Shown here in pieces: positions 1 to 8,308 of a stretch of 49,483 nt of DNA. Source of the stretch: Desulfurobacteriaceae bacterium (lineage in GTDB: Bacteria; Aquificota; Aquificia; Desulfurobacteriales; Desulfurobacteriaceae); the NCBI GenBank assembly GCA_039832905.1, contig JBDOLX010000093.1, forward strand, positions 11,851-61,333, given 5' to 3'. The notes beneath the pieces were generated by a model. That model was not told the origin of the DNA, did no database searches, and was given only the letters and a program-made list of their open reading frames with translations. Made by a program: the position numbers and the translations under genes. Position 1 is the first letter of the stretch. Each line of letters opens with the position of its first letter.

Positions 1-1
1 T

Positions 2-82
2 AAAGATGGTAAACTTTCCGCTCATTTTGAACACGATATTGCTATTACTGAAGATGGGACTATAATTATGTCCGCAATTTAA
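2..82 (+). CDS. map: Methionine aminopeptidase, C-terminal end (partial)
   Basis: Only the last 26 codons are in the window; the frame is open from base 2 and ends at TAA. The peptide contains SAHFEHDIAITEDG, which matches the conserved end of type I methionine aminopeptidases, where the Glu of FEH is a metal ligand. The enzyme removes the initiator Met from nascent proteins. Position directly before infA and the alpha operon is the order found in many bacteria (secY-adk-map-infA), which supports the call. The remainder lies upstream of the window. Confidence 0.82.
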   Translation, partial: KDGKLSAHFEHDIAITEDGTIIMSAI

Positions 83-109
83 ATTTTACAAAACTTTTTT
101 GGGGAAAAG

Positions 110-328
110 ATGGCGAAAGAAAAAGGAATTCAGGTTGAAGGTAAAGTAGTAGAAGCTCTTCCTAACGCGTACTTTAAGGTTGAACTTGATAACGGTCATC
201 AAGTTCTAGCTCATGCTTCAGGAAAAATGAGGGTCCACTTCATTAGGATACTGCCAGGCGACCGTGTGGTCGTTGAGCTTAGTCCTTATGACCTTACAAG
301 AGGAAGAATTGTTTACAGAAAAGGATAA
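110..328 (+). CDS. infA: Translation initiation factor IF-1
   Basis: This 72-residue protein has the standard IF-1 length and a single OB fold. It carries the family signatures [17 protein letters not shown] and [21 protein letters not shown]-1 binds the A site of the 30S subunit during initiation. The ATG follows a GGGGAAAAG ribosome-binding site. It sits 27 bases after map and 63 bases before rpmJ, so it is probably cotranscribed with the ribosomal-protein genes that follow. No oddities were seen. Confidence 0.97.
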   Translation: MAKEKGIQVEGKVVEALPNAYFKVELDNGHQVLAHASGKMRVHFIRILPGDRVVVELSPYDLTRGRIVYRKG

Positions 329-391
329 TCCCTTCCTTATAAGAAACCGCGGCTGATGGCACACTGAAAAATTTATGAGGAGAGGAGAAAG

Positions 392-508
392 ATGAAGGTA
401 AGGCCATCTGTAAAAAAGATTTGTCCTAAGTGTAAGATCATTAGAAGAAAAGGCGTAGTAAGGGTAATTTGCGAAAACCCAAAGCACAAACAAAGACAGG
501 GTAAGTAA
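392..508 (+). CDS. rpmJ: 50S ribosomal protein L36 (bL36)
   Basis: This 38-codon gene starts at ATG 392 after the strong site GAGGAGAGG. The product begins [15 protein letters not shown] and ends KHKQRQGK, matching the bL36 family. The zinc-ribbon ligands are present: the CPKC pair, then a third Cys in VICENP and the His in PKH. This is therefore the zinc-binding (C+) form. It lies between infA and rpsM, the usual place in the alpha operon. Confidence 0.96.
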   Translation: MKVRPSVKKICPKCKIIRRKGVVRVICENPKHKQRQGK

Positions 509-519
509 GGAGGCTAGAG

Positions 520-900
520 GTGGCTAGAATAGCAGGAGTAGACATTCCAGATAATAGGAAAGTTCCATATTCACTTGCTTACATTTACGGTATCGGAATC
601 AAAACTGGATTTAAGATCTGTGAAAAAGCAGGAATTGACCCTGAAAAAAGAGTAAAGCAACTTACAGAAGAGGAAATTGCAAAGATTAGAAAGATTATCG
701 AGAACGAGTACAAAGTGGAAGGTGATCTTAGAAAAGAAATTGCAATGAACATTAAAAGACTTATTGAAATTGGATGTTACAGAGGAGTTCGTCATAGACT
801 TGGTCTTCCTGTTAGAGGACAAAGAACCAGAACTAATGCGAGAACTAGAAAGGGTCCAAGAAAGACTGTTGCTAATAAGAAGAAGGCTCCTAAGAAGTAA
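520..900 (+). CDS. rpsM: 30S ribosomal protein S13 (uS13)
   Basis: The 126-residue product begins [15 protein letters not shown] and contains [16 protein letters not shown], both diagnostic of S13. The basic tail ([14 protein letters not shown]) contacts tRNA and rRNA in the small-subunit head. The start codon is GTG at 520, preceded by AAGGAGGCTAGAG, so the non-ATG start is supported by a good ribosome-binding site. Gene order rpmJ-rpsM-rpsK-rpsD-rpoA-rplQ is canonical. Confidence 0.97.
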   Translation: MARIAGVDIPDNRKVPYSLAYIYGIGIKTGFKICEKAGIDPEKRVKQLTEEEIAKIRKIIENEYKVEGDLRKEIAMNIKRLIEIGCYRGVRHRLGLPVRGQRTRTNARTRKGPRKTVANKKKAPKK

Positions 901-931
901 TTTAATTAACTAGGTTTTTGGGAGGTTATTA

Positions 932-1324
932 ATGGCAAGAGCCAGAAAAGGTGGTAAAAAGAAGCAGAAGAGAACTGTAGGTTTTGCTATTGCTCATATA
1001 CAGACAACGTTCAACAACACAATAGTTACTTTTACAGATAAAGATGGAAATACTCTTTGTTGGGAAAGTGGTGGAACTGTAGGTTTTAAAGGAACTAGAA
1101 AAAGTACACCATACGCTGCTCAGCTTGCAGCGACAAAAGCTGCAGAAAGAGCTATGAAAGAGTTTGGAGTAAAGGACGTTGAAATAAGAATTAAAGGAAA
1201 TGGTGGTGGTAGAGAAACTGCTATAAAAGCTATTGCTGCTGCTGGGTTAAATGTTAAGGCTATCAAAGATGTTACTCCAATTCCACACGATGGATGTAGA
1301 CCACCAAAAAGAAGAAGGGTTTAA
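932..1324 (+). CDS. rpsK: 30S ribosomal protein S11 (uS11)
   Basis: This 130-residue protein contains the S11 core [29 protein letters not shown] and the conserved C-terminus [19 protein letters not shown]11 lies on the 30S platform near the mRNA exit. The N-terminal ten residues are very basic, as usual. The ATG follows GGGAGGTTATTA. It is a normal member of the alpha operon. Confidence 0.97.
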   Translation: MARARKGGKKKQKRTVGFAIAHIQTTFNNTIVTFTDKDGNTLCWESGGTVGFKGTRKSTPYAAQLAATKAAERAMKEFGVKDVEIRIKGNGGGRETAIKAIAAAGLNVKAIKDVTPIPHDGCRPPKRRRV

Positions 1325-1336
1325 TGGAGGTAATAG

Positions 1337-1963
1337 ATGGGAAGATATACAGGTCCAAAGTGGCGTATTGCTAGACGTCTTGGAGTTAACATATACGTTG
1401 GAGAGGAAAAGACACAAAAAGGAAAGTCTATTCTTGATAGACGACCATATCCACCGGGACAGCACGGCCGTACACGTAGAAAGATCTCCTACTACGGTCG
1501 TCAGCTTATGGAGAAGCAAAAGGTTAAGTATTACTACGGTATAAGAGAAAGACAGTTTAGGCGTTTCTATGAAATGGCTGAAAGAATGAGAGGTCAAACC
1601 GGTGAAAACCTTTTAAAGCTTCTTGAAAGTAGACTTGACAACGTAGTTTACAGACTCGGTTTTGGTAAGTCCCATAGACACGCAAGACAGCTCGTTGTTC
1701 ACGGGCACATCTTGGTAAACGGAAAGAAGGTAGATAGACCTTCTTACCTTGTGAAGCCTGGAGATGTTATTGAGGTTAAAGAAAAGAGTAGAGACATTCC
1801 TCAAATTAAAGAAGGTATAGAGCTTGCTCAAAAGCGTGGAATTCCTTCTTGGCTTGAACTTGACGCCGAAAACTTCAAGGGAGTTGTTAAGGCAGAACCA
1901 ACAAGAGAAGAAATAGGGATACCAGTTGAGGAACACCTAATTGTAGAGCTCTACTCTAAGTAA
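1337..1963 (+). CDS. rpsD: 30S ribosomal protein S4 (uS4)
   Basis: The 208-residue protein starts [16 protein letters not shown]. It has the S4 N-terminal domain followed by an S4 RNA-binding domain around residues 98-160 ([32 protein letters not shown]). S4 nucleates 30S assembly and in many bacteria represses its own alpha operon. The N-terminal segment has no Cys quartet, so this is a zinc-free S4. It is spaced 12 bases from rpsK with AATGGAGGTAATAG before the ATG. Confidence 0.97.
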   Translation: MGRYTGPKWRIARRLGVNIYVGEEKTQKGKSILDRRPYPPGQHGRTRRKISYYGRQLMEKQKVKYYYGIRERQFRRFYEMAERMRGQTGENLLKLLESRLDNVVYRLGFGKSHRHARQLVVHGHILVNGKKVDRPSYLVKPGDVIEVKEKSRDIPQIKEGIELAQKRGIPSWLELDAENFKGVVKAEPTREEIGIPVEEHLIVELYSK

Positions 1964-1989
1964 GCTTTAAGCGTTTAGTGGAGGAAATA

Positions 1990-2955
1990 ATGGTTGAATT
2001 TATTACTCCTGACAAGTTTGTCTGGGAGGAACACACTCCTACCTACGGAAGATTCGTAGTTGAACCTCTCGAAAAAGGATACGGTGTTACTATTGGGAAT
2101 GCTTTAAGGAGAGTTCTTCTATCATCCATCGAAGGATCAGCTCCGACTGCCGTGAAGTTTGAAGGGGCTTACCACGAGTTTACAACTCTTCCTGGCGTTG
2201 TTGAAGATGTAACGGAGATAGTTCTTAACATAAAGCAACTAAGATTTGTTCTCCATGGAGATGGTCCTGTTTTTATAGAGCTTAAAAAGAAAGGACCAGG
2301 CGTTGTTTACGCTAAGGACTTTGATCTTCCTTCACAAGTTGAACTTCTAACTCCAGACCAAGAAATAGCAACTCTTGACAATGAGAATTCTGAGATAGAG
2401 ATACACCTTAGAATAGACAAAGGAAAAGGATTCGTCTTATCCGAAGATATCCAACAAATTTTTGAGATTACTACTATTGGATGGATCCCTCTCGATGCAG
2501 ACTTTTCTCCTATCAAGAAAGTAGCTTTCAGAGTAGAAGATACTAGAGTTGGTGGAAGAACAGACTATAATAAGTTAACAATGGAAATTTGGACTGACGG
2601 AAGCATTACTCCAAAGGATGCTGTTGTTAGAGCTACCAATATCCTAATTGAACACTTCTCTATGGTAAGAGACAAGTTAGTTGAGGCTCTTTTTGCTACT
2701 TCCAAAGCAGAATCTGGAGTTGAGGAACAAGAAGTATCCGAAATTTACACTAAATCCTTAGAAGAAGCAGGACTAAAGGGTAGAGCTTTAAAAGTACTGA
2801 CTGAAAACGGAATTCAGACCGTGGGAGATCTTCTCAAATTAACAAAGAAAGATCTTGATTCTATGAAGGGACTTGGTAAGAAGTCTATTGCAGAAATAGA
2901 GAAATTTGTAGCTTCTCTTGGATTTGAGCTTGGAGGTGTGAAAGATGAGACATAG
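1990..2955 (+). CDS. rpoA: RNA polymerase alpha subunit
   Basis: The 321-residue product has the alpha N-terminal dimerisation domain (about 1-230; RFVVEPLEKGYGVTIGNALR, VLLSSIEG) and the alpha C-terminal helix-hairpin-helix domain (about 255-321; GLKGRALKVL, DLDSMKGLGKKSIAEIE). An in-frame GTG at 1978 exists. The GGAGG at 1980-1984 lies five bases before the ATG at 1990, so the ATG was chosen. Its end overlaps rplQ by 11 bases, which suggests translational coupling. Confidence 0.96.
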   Translation: MVEFITPDKFVWEEHTPTYGRFVVEPLEKGYGVTIGNALRRVLLSSIEGSAPTAVKFEGAYHEFTTLPGVVEDVTEIVLNIKQLRFVLHGDGPVFIELKKKGPGVVYAKDFDLPSQVELLTPDQEIATLDNENSEIEIHLRIDKGKGFVLSEDIQQIFEITTIGWIPLDADFSPIKKVAFRVEDTRVGGRTDYNKLTMEIWTDGSITPKDAVVRATNILIEHFSMVRDKLVEALFATSKAESGVEEQEVSEIYTKSLEEAGLKGRALKVLTENGIQTVGDLLKLTKKDLDSMKGLGKKSIAEIEKFVASLGFELGGVKDET

Positions 2956-3322
2956 AGTGAAGGGAAAAAAGCTAGGAAGGCCAACTGAACATAGATTGTT
3001 AATGCTTAGGAACCTCGTTACTGATTTAATGGAGCATGGAAAGGTAGTTACAACTATTGCAAGAGCAAAAGAACTTAGAAGACTTGCAGATAAAGTAATA
3101 AACAAGGCCAAGCAAGAAGATAAAGTGAAAGCTATAAGAGATGTTTTAACAATAGTTACAAGAAAGGAAGTTGCGTATAAGCTTGTTAATGAAATTGCTC
3201 CAAAGTATCAAGATAGAAATAGCGGATATACAAGACTTTTACACTACAGCTTTAGAAAAGGAGACGCTGCTCCAACAGCTATAGTTATGCTCGTTGAACC
3301 AAAGGAAGCATCTGAGGAATAG
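2945..3322 (+). CDS. rplQ: 50S ribosomal protein L17 (bL17)
   Basis: This 125-residue protein begins MRHRVKGKKLGRPTEHR and has TRKEVAYKLVNEIAPKYQDRNSGYTR, both typical of L17. It is the last gene of the alpha operon. The start overlaps the rpoA stop, and its ribosome-binding site (TTGGAGGTG) lies inside rpoA. A strong Rho-independent terminator begins 28 bases after its stop. Confidence 0.97.
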   Translation: MRHRVKGKKLGRPTEHRLLMLRNLVTDLMEHGKVVTTIARAKELRRLADKVINKAKQEDKVKAIRDVLTIVTRKEVAYKLVNEIAPKYQDRNSGYTRLLHYSFRKGDAAPTAIVMLVEPKEASEE

Positions 3323-3349
3323 TTAAGAATAAGTTTCTTCGAAGAATAT

Positions 3350-3371
3350 GCCCCCGAAAGGGGGCTTTTTT
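3350..3371 (+). terminator. Rho-independent terminator of the alpha operon
   Basis: The hairpin GCCCCC-GAAA-GGGGGC is followed at once by a run of six T. A 6-bp all-GC stem with a GNRA-type GAAA tetraloop is very stable, suitable for a thermophile. It lies between the convergent rplQ and minE genes; the run of T is on the rplQ side, so it serves the plus strand. The minE stop codon overlaps the T-run. Confidence 0.93.
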
Positions 3372-3612
3372 ATTTTGAAGCCTTCACAGGAACTTCTATC
3401 TCTATTTTCTCAAGATCATCATGAGAAATGTTTATAGATATAGCTTCTGCTTCTATAAAAGGAAACTTTTTCAGGGCATCAAGGATTGCGTTTTTTATTT
3501 CTTCCACTGCATTCGGGGGAATTCCAGTTCTATCGTATTTTAGAACTAACTTAAGTCTTTGTTTTGCAATTTCTTTACTGGGAGGCTTCTTATTAAAAGG
3601 CCAAAAGTCCAT
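3370..3612 (-). CDS. minE: Cell division topological specificity factor MinE
   Basis: The 80-residue protein begins MDFWPFNKKPPSKEIAKQRLKLVL and has the C-terminal stretch ISHDDLEKIEIEVPV, matching MinE. The N-terminal amphipathic and MinD-binding region includes AKQRLKLVLKYDRTG; the C-terminal half is the dimerisation domain. MinE stimulates the MinD ATPase and drives the oscillation that keeps the Z-ring at midcell. It is the last gene of minC-minD-minE, four bases after minD, with GGAGG upstream. Confidence 0.93.
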   Translation of the reverse strand: MDFWPFNKKPPSKEIAKQRLKLVLKYDRTGIPPNAVEEIKNAILDALKKFPFIEAEAISINISHDDLEKIEIEVPVKASK

Positions 3613-3616
3613 TTTT

Positions 3617-4414
3617 CTATTCTCCTCCTAACAATTTCTTCAGCTTGTCTAGAAAACTTTCGTTGTAGTCAAGTTTTAGGAACGGTACATTTTTTCCTAA
3701 AAGTCTCTCACTTATGTTTCGTAAAGCTTTTCCAGCGATAGAGTCTTCAAACAAGACAGCAGGTTCTCCTTTATTAATGTAAGAAACCATATTTTTATCT
3801 TCAGGAACTGTTCCTATAAGTTCTAAACCTAATATTTCCACTACCTCATCAGCATCAAGCATATCTCCTCTTGCAACTTTTTTAGGATCAAGCCTGTTAA
3901 CTATTAGTTTAGGTTCACCTTTACCCATGTTTTCACACAATCCTACAACCCTGTCAGCATCTCTAATAGATGCCATTTCTGGGTTAGTAACTATTAAGAC
4001 TCTGTCTGCAGGTGCAACTGCAGTCTTAAAACCATCTTCTATTCCAGCTGGTGAATCTATAAAGATGAAATCAAACTTTTTCCTTAATTCCTCTACTATT
4101 TTAACCAAGTCTTCAGGTTTTACAGCACTTTTATCTTTGGTTTGAGCAGCTGGTAAAAGGTAAAGGTTTTTAGTCTTTTTATCTTTTACTAAAGCTTTTT
4201 CAACAGTACAGGCACCTTCTATTACGTGGACAATATCATAGACAATTCTATTTTCTAAACCTAAAATAAGATCTAAATTTCTTAAACCTATATCCGCATC
4301 AATGGCTACCACTTTATATCCTTTAGAAGCTAAAGCTGTAGCAAGGTTACCCGTAACTGTACTTTTACCAACTCCACCCTTTCCAGAGGTAATGCAAAAT
4401 ACTTTGTCCGCCAT
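3617..4414 (-). CDS. minD: Septum site-determining ATPase MinD
   Basis: This 265-residue ParA/MinD-type ATPase has the deviant Walker A motif GKGGVGKST at residues 10-18, IDADIGLRNLD (Walker A' region) and DFIFIDSPAGIE (Walker B). The C-terminal helix ESFLDKLKKLLGG is the membrane-targeting amphipathic helix. MinD recruits MinC to the membrane. Its ATG shares a base with the minC stop (TAATG), so the two are probably translationally coupled. Confidence 0.96.
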   Translation of the reverse strand: MADKVFCITSGKGGVGKSTVTGNLATALASKGYKVVAIDADIGLRNLDLILGLENRIVYDIVHVIEGACTVEKALVKDKKTKNLYLLPAAQTKDKSAVKPEDLVKIVEELRKKFDFIFIDSPAGIEDGFKTAVAPADRVLIVTNPEMASIRDADRVVGLCENMGKGEPKLIVNRLDPKKVARGDMLDADEVVEILGLELIGTVPEDKNMVSYINKGEPAVLFEDSIAGKALRNISERLLGKNVPFLKLDYNESFLDKLKKLLGGE

Positions 4415-5064
4415 TATCTCCCCTTTTCAAGAAATTCTATTTTTAAATTTCCAGCTTTAACCTTAGCTCTAAAGTTTAAATAAGCTTCCTTTCTATCAAA
4501 AACTTTTTCTACATTTGCAATTTCTATTCTAGGAGCTTCAAAGTAAAGGGATCTAACTTCTCCTTCGCTTTTCCCTATTCCTGCCTTAACTATGCCCCTT
4601 AAGCTTCCCATAACGTAAACGTTACCACCTGCTTCTATTTCAGCTCCAGGATTTACGTCGCCAAGGATTACCAAATCTCCTGTTGAGGTAATCTTCTCTC
4701 CAGAACGAACCGTTTTCCTTAGGAACTTAACCTCTTCTACTTCTGAACGTTCCTTCTCCTTGGCTGTTTGCATATTAAACAGATCACACGGAATGCCTAC
4801 TGAAAGACAAATATCTCTATTCTCTTTGATATTAGTTTTAAATCCACAGAACGTCAATCCTTCAATGGACTCTATGAAGTCTTTAAGATCAAGAATTTCT
4901 TTGCGTGTAAGGAAATAGTCTTCTACAGAAACAACTATTCTTGATCCTTTTAGTAGAGAGTTTTTTCCCAAGATGAAACTTTTTATTCCTTCTATCGAAA
5001 AATTCTCTTTATTTACTAAAATCTCTATTCCTATTACGTTAGTTCCTCTAAGCTTGAAATTCAT
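4414..5064 (-). CDS. minC: Septum site-determining protein MinC
   Basis: The start is placed at ATG 5064 (216 residues), giving MNFKLRGTNVIGIEI, which aligns with the beta-strand start of MinC N-domains and follows AAGGACAAAAGG. An in-frame GTG at 5115 adds 17 residues but lacks a ribosome-binding site and would leave only 11 bases to the divergent speB. The C-terminal domain (about 110-216) is the right-handed beta-helix (STGDLVILGDVNPGAEIEAG) that binds MinD and FtsZ. It inhibits FtsZ assembly away from midcell. Confidence 0.92.
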   Translation of the reverse strand: MNFKLRGTNVIGIEILVNKENFSIEGIKSFILGKNSLLKGSRIVVSVEDYFLTRKEILDLKDFIESIEGLTFCGFKTNIKENRDICLSVGIPCDLFNMQTAKEKERSEVEEVKFLRKTVRSGEKITSTGDLVILGDVNPGAEIEAGGNVYVMGSLRGIVKAGIGKSEGEVRSLYFEAPRIEIANVEKVFDRKEAYLNFRAKVKAGNLKIEFLEKGR

Positions 5065-5126
5065 CCTTTTGTCCTTATTGAATTGGATTAAAATTTCCTC
5101 TTGAAATTCTATCACAGAGGAGATGA

Positions 5127-5939
5127 ATGAAATTCTTGAGCGCTAAGGATAGTGGAAGGATTTCTATCTTTGGAATTCCTTACGACTCGACAACTTGTTT
5201 TAGGGCAGGAACTAGATTTGGACCTTCAGGAGTTCGGAATTTTTCTGAAAATTTGGAAACTTATAGTCCAGCATTAAAAAGGGATTTGGAAGATTTAGAT
5301 TTTGTGGATTTGGGAGACATAGAAATTTCTGTTTCTCCCGAAAAAATGATAAAGGAAGTGGAGGAGTTCTTAACCGAAAAGAAGGTAGGAACACCCGTAA
5401 TGATAGGAGGAGATCACTCTGTTAGTTACCCTGTAATTAAGTATCTAACAGAAAAGTATGGAAAGCTTACAGTTGTCCAATTTGATGCTCATGCGGACTT
5501 AAGGGACGAATATACAGGGACAAAGTTTTCTCATGCTTGTGTTATGAAAAGAGCTTTAGAACTAGGGTGTGATTTAATTCAGGTTGGAATTAGAAGTGGA
5601 ACGAAGGAAGAATTTGAATTAATGGAAGACTCTAAAAGCATTATCTACTTACCGACTCCTGACAATCTTCCTAAGGTATTGGAGGAAGTAGAAACACCTG
5701 TTTATATTACTATCGACATAGATTTCTTTGACCCTTCGTTTGCACCGGGAACGGGAACTCCGGAGCATTGCGGTTTTTCACCTGTTGAATTCTTTGAAAC
5801 TATTTATAAATTACCGCCTGTTAATATTGTTGGTTTTGATGTTGTAGAAATTTCTCCACCTTACGATCCGTCAGGTATTACTCAAGCCCTTGGGGCAAAG
5901 ATTATTCGTGAGCTTATGCTCTTTTTCTGGGGGAAATAA
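5127..5939 (+). CDS. speB: Agmatinase / aminopropylagmatine ureohydrolase-type enzyme
   Basis: The 270-residue ureohydrolase has all Mn ligands of the arginase/agmatinase family: H97 in GGDHS, D120/H122/D124 in DAHAD, and D197/D199 in DIDFFDP. It releases urea from agmatine to give putrescine, or from N1-aminopropylagmatine to give spermidine as described in Thermus; sequence alone does not separate these. It is the first gene of a speB-speE-bpsA operon and overlaps speE by TAATG. ATG 5127 follows GAGGAG at 5117-5122. Confidence 0.9.
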   Translation: MKFLSAKDSGRISIFGIPYDSTTCFRAGTRFGPSGVRNFSENLETYSPALKRDLEDLDFVDLGDIEISVSPEKMIKEVEEFLTEKKVGTPVMIGGDHSVSYPVIKYLTEKYGKLTVVQFDAHADLRDEYTGTKFSHACVMKRALELGCDLIQVGIRSGTKEEFELMEDSKSIIYLPTPDNLPKVLEEVETPVYITIDIDFFDPSFAPGTGTPEHCGFSPVEFFETIYKLPPVNIVGFDVVEISPPYDPSGITQALGAKIIRELMLFFWGK

Positions 5940-6802
5940 TGCTCTGGTTTACAGAATTTTACGAAGGCGAAGGAATGGATTTACAGGGAACAGGTCTTAC
6001 TGTAAAGGTAAGAAAGGCTATAACTAAGAAAACACCCTTTCAAGAAGTTATACTGCTTGATACTGTAGATTTTGGAAAAATGCTTGTTCTTGACGGGGCT
6101 ATACAGACGACGGAAAAAGATGAGTTTATCTATCACGAAATGATAGTTCACCCTGCACTTTTCACACTTGATAGGAAACCGGAAAAGGTTTTAGTAATAG
6201 GTGGAGGAGATGGAGGAACTGTTAGAGAAGTTCTAAAACACGAACCTAAAAAGGTTGAGATGGTTGAAATAGATAAAGATGTAGTAGAGTTTGCCAAAAG
6301 GGAGCTCCCTACAATATCTTGTGGCTTAAATGATGAAAGAGTAGAACTTATTTTTGATGATGGAAGAGAGTATATAAGAAATAAAGAAAACATTTACGAT
6401 GTTATTATAGTGGACTGTTCAGATCCTATTGGCCCTTCAAAAGTTCTTTATGAAGAGGAGTTTTATAAAGATGCTTTTAAAGCTTTAAAGGAAGATGGAA
6501 TCTTTGTTACCCAATCAGAATCTCCGTTTGCTCAAAGGAGAGTTTACGTAAAAGTTGTAAAAGAACTTCAGAAAGTTTTTCCTATAGTAAGGCCGTATCT
6601 GGCTTTCATTCCTACTTATCCTTCAGGAATGTGGAGTTTTACCATAGCTTCTAAGAAAAAAGATCCTCTTTCCTTAGAAAGAAACGTTCTTTTAAGACAA
6701 ATTCAGGAACTTGAAAGAAAAACTCAAAAGCTTAAATACTATAACTCTCAAATTCACTTTGGAGCTTTTGCAATACCAAACTTTGTTTACAGGGAGGAGT
6801 AG
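5939..6802 (+). CDS. speE: Polyamine aminopropyltransferase (spermidine synthase family)
   Basis: The 287-residue enzyme has VIGGGDGGTVREVLKH (decarboxylated SAM binding), MVEIDKDVV, DDGREYI and IIVDCSDPIGP, which carries the catalytic Asp. It transfers aminopropyl groups from decarboxylated S-adenosylmethionine. The substrate may be putrescine or agmatine depending on what speB does. A basic tail after residue 245 (ERKTQKLKYYNSQIHFGAF) is common in thermophile enzymes. It is translationally coupled to speB and two bases from bpsA. Confidence 0.94.
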   Translation: MLWFTEFYEGEGMDLQGTGLTVKVRKAITKKTPFQEVILLDTVDFGKMLVLDGAIQTTEKDEFIYHEMIVHPALFTLDRKPEKVLVIGGGDGGTVREVLKHEPKKVEMVEIDKDVVEFAKRELPTISCGLNDERVELIFDDGREYIRNKENIYDVIIVDCSDPIGPSKVLYEEEFYKDAFKALKEDGIFVTQSESPFAQRRVYVKVVKELQKVFPIVRPYLAFIPTYPSGMWSFTIASKKKDPLSLERNVLLRQIQELERKTQKLKYYNSQIHFGAFAIPNFVYREE

Positions 6803-6804
6803 AA

Positions 6805-7857
6805 ATGGAAATACTTGAAAGAATCGCTCAGGAAGCAGAACAGAACACCCAAGTCCCTGCTTACCCAAGAAGTGTTGAAAAAGTTATCGCAGCAATAAGA
6901 TCTACTTCTAACTTTTGGAAAATCGTAGATCTGTCTGATGAACCACTACCTCTTGTAGCTGAAATCTTAAAGCTTCTTAACAGAGAAGGACTTATTGCAT
7001 TTGAAGGAACTCAAATTTTACTTACAGAAAAGGGTGCTGAGCTTGTAGAAAAGCTTGGAATTGAAAGTTTTGTTTCCCACAAGTGCCCAACCTGTAATGG
7101 AAGAAGCGTTGTTATTACAGACCTAAAAGAAGCGTTTGAGAAGTTTCTCAAAATCCAAGAAAACAGACCTCCTGCTATCCACCAGTACGACCAAGGTTAT
7201 GTAACTCCTGAAAATACTTTTGCAAGAGTTGCTCTTGCAGATAGCAGAGGAGATTTAAGAGGAAAGAATGTAGTTGTTCTTGGTGATGATGACCTTATGA
7301 GTATTGCACTTGCTTTAACAGGACTTCCAAAGAAAGTTACAATCCTTGAAATAGATGAAAGACTTATTGACTTTATAAAGAAAGTTTCTGAAGAGTATAA
7401 CCTTAACATCGATGCAAGAGTTCACGACCTAAGACAGCCTCTTCCAGAAGACGTTGTTGGAGCTTACGATACATTCTTCACAGATCCACCAGAAACTGTA
7501 GAAGCTATTAAGGCTTTCGTAGGAAGAGGAGTTGCTACACTTAAAGGACCAAGATGTGCTGGATACTTTGGGGTAACAAGAAGAGAATCTTCCCTTGATA
7601 AGTGGGCAAGAATCCAGAAAGTTCTCCTTGATATGGGACTTGTAATTACAGACCTTCTACACAACTTCAACGAGTATGTAAACTGGGATTACTATCAAGA
7701 AATGAGAGGATGGCAGCTTACACCTGTTAAAGAACCTCCAAAGGAAATCTGGTACAAGTCCACACAGTTTAGAGTTGAAACTGTTAGAGGATTCAAAGGA
7801 TTTAACGATCCTATTGTTGGAGATATCTACAACGACGCTGAAAGTTCTACTACTTAA
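6805..7857 (+). CDS. bpsA: N4-bis(aminopropyl)spermidine synthase (branched polyamine)
   Basis: This 350-residue protein matches the BpsA/DUF43 family described in hyperthermophiles such as Thermococcus kodakarensis. Visible parts are an N-terminal winged-helix-like segment (about 20-85), a CPTC pair at 94-97, the SAM-like site VVVLGDDDLMS with the acidic GDDD at 160-163, and FTDPPETVEA with DPPE at 227-230. The enzyme adds two aminopropyl groups to spermidine, giving a quaternary branched polyamine linked to nucleic-acid stability at high temperature. It is the last gene of the polyamine operon and is followed by a terminator. Confidence 0.91.
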   Translation: MEILERIAQEAEQNTQVPAYPRSVEKVIAAIRSTSNFWKIVDLSDEPLPLVAEILKLLNREGLIAFEGTQILLTEKGAELVEKLGIESFVSHKCPTCNGRSVVITDLKEAFEKFLKIQENRPPAIHQYDQGYVTPENTFARVALADSRGDLRGKNVVVLGDDDLMSIALALTGLPKKVTILEIDERLIDFIKKVSEEYNLNIDARVHDLRQPLPEDVVGAYDTFFTDPPETVEAIKAFVGRGVATLKGPRCAGYFGVTRRESSLDKWARIQKVLLDMGLVITDLLHNFNEYVNWDYYQEMRGWQLTPVKEPPKEIWYKSTQFRVETVRGFKGFNDPIVGDIYNDAESSTT

Positions 7858-8257
7858 AACTTTCTTGAGGGTGGGAACTCCCCACCCTACTTATTTTTGT
7901 AATGATAAGGGAGACAGGCAAGTATTTTACTTTAATAATTTCATTTTCTCGGAAGCTTCTAATAGTTAGTCTATCTATTAAGACTTCTCCATTCCTGCAC
8001 GTAATTCTTTTCTCGTAAAGGAAATTTCTAACTCTTGATACTTCGCAAGTAGTGCTTTGTAGATAGCTTTCTCCTCTTTTAGGAAACTGAAAAACATCTT
8101 CTGTAATTTCCAAAGATGTCGTTATTCCAACAAAAAGTAAGATTGTAAGAGGAACCATCAGTTCTAAGTGGTCTTTCCTTAATAGGAGTTGGAAAAGAAT
8201 AATTAGAAGGTAAATGGACAGCACTATAAGTGATAGAGAAAATAAAAGATTTTTCAC
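7850..8257 (-). CDS. Small two-helix membrane protein, unknown
   Basis: This 135-residue frame follows the K+ channel gene by 51 bases. It has two hydrophobic helices (about 4-25 and 34-50) and a soluble C-terminal half with two Cys (STTCEVSR, RITCRNGEV). I recognise no family. The GTG start at 8257 has no clear ribosome-binding site, so the start is unsure. Its last 25 bases run through the bpsA terminator hairpin, and the stop overlaps the bpsA end by eight bases. Confidence 0.6.
   Translation of the reverse strand: MKNLLFSLSLIVLSIYLLIILFQLLLRKDHLELMVPLTILLFVGITTSLEITEDVFQFPKRGESYLQSTTCEVSRVRNFLYEKRITCRNGEVLIDRLTIRSFRENEIIKVKYLPVSLIITKISRVGSSHPQESFK
7868..7897 (+). terminator. Terminator of the speB-speE-bpsA operon
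   Basis: An 8-bp stem AGGGTGGG / CCCACCCT with loop AACTC is followed by ACTTATTTTT. The T tract begins a few bases after the stem, so it is slightly imperfect, but the GC-rich stem and position ten bases after the bpsA stop fit an intrinsic terminator. On the minus strand the hairpin lies inside the coding sequence of the small membrane protein. Confidence 0.75.
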
Positions 8258-8308
8258 GAGGATAAGTATTACACCTACTTTTAAATCTATCCTTTCCTCC
8301 GAAAAGAG

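Noticed and set aside
218-493. 91-residue minus-strand frame over infA and rpmJ
   Set aside because: It is a shadow of two conserved genes on the other strand.
3334-3345. Palindrome TTCTTCGAAGAA before the alpha-operon terminator
   Set aside because: Short AT-rich palindrome without a second copy or partner gene; it may only extend the terminator region.
5065-5115. N-terminal extension of MinC from GTG 5115
   Set aside because: No ribosome-binding site, no family match for the extra 17 residues; ATG 5064 has both.
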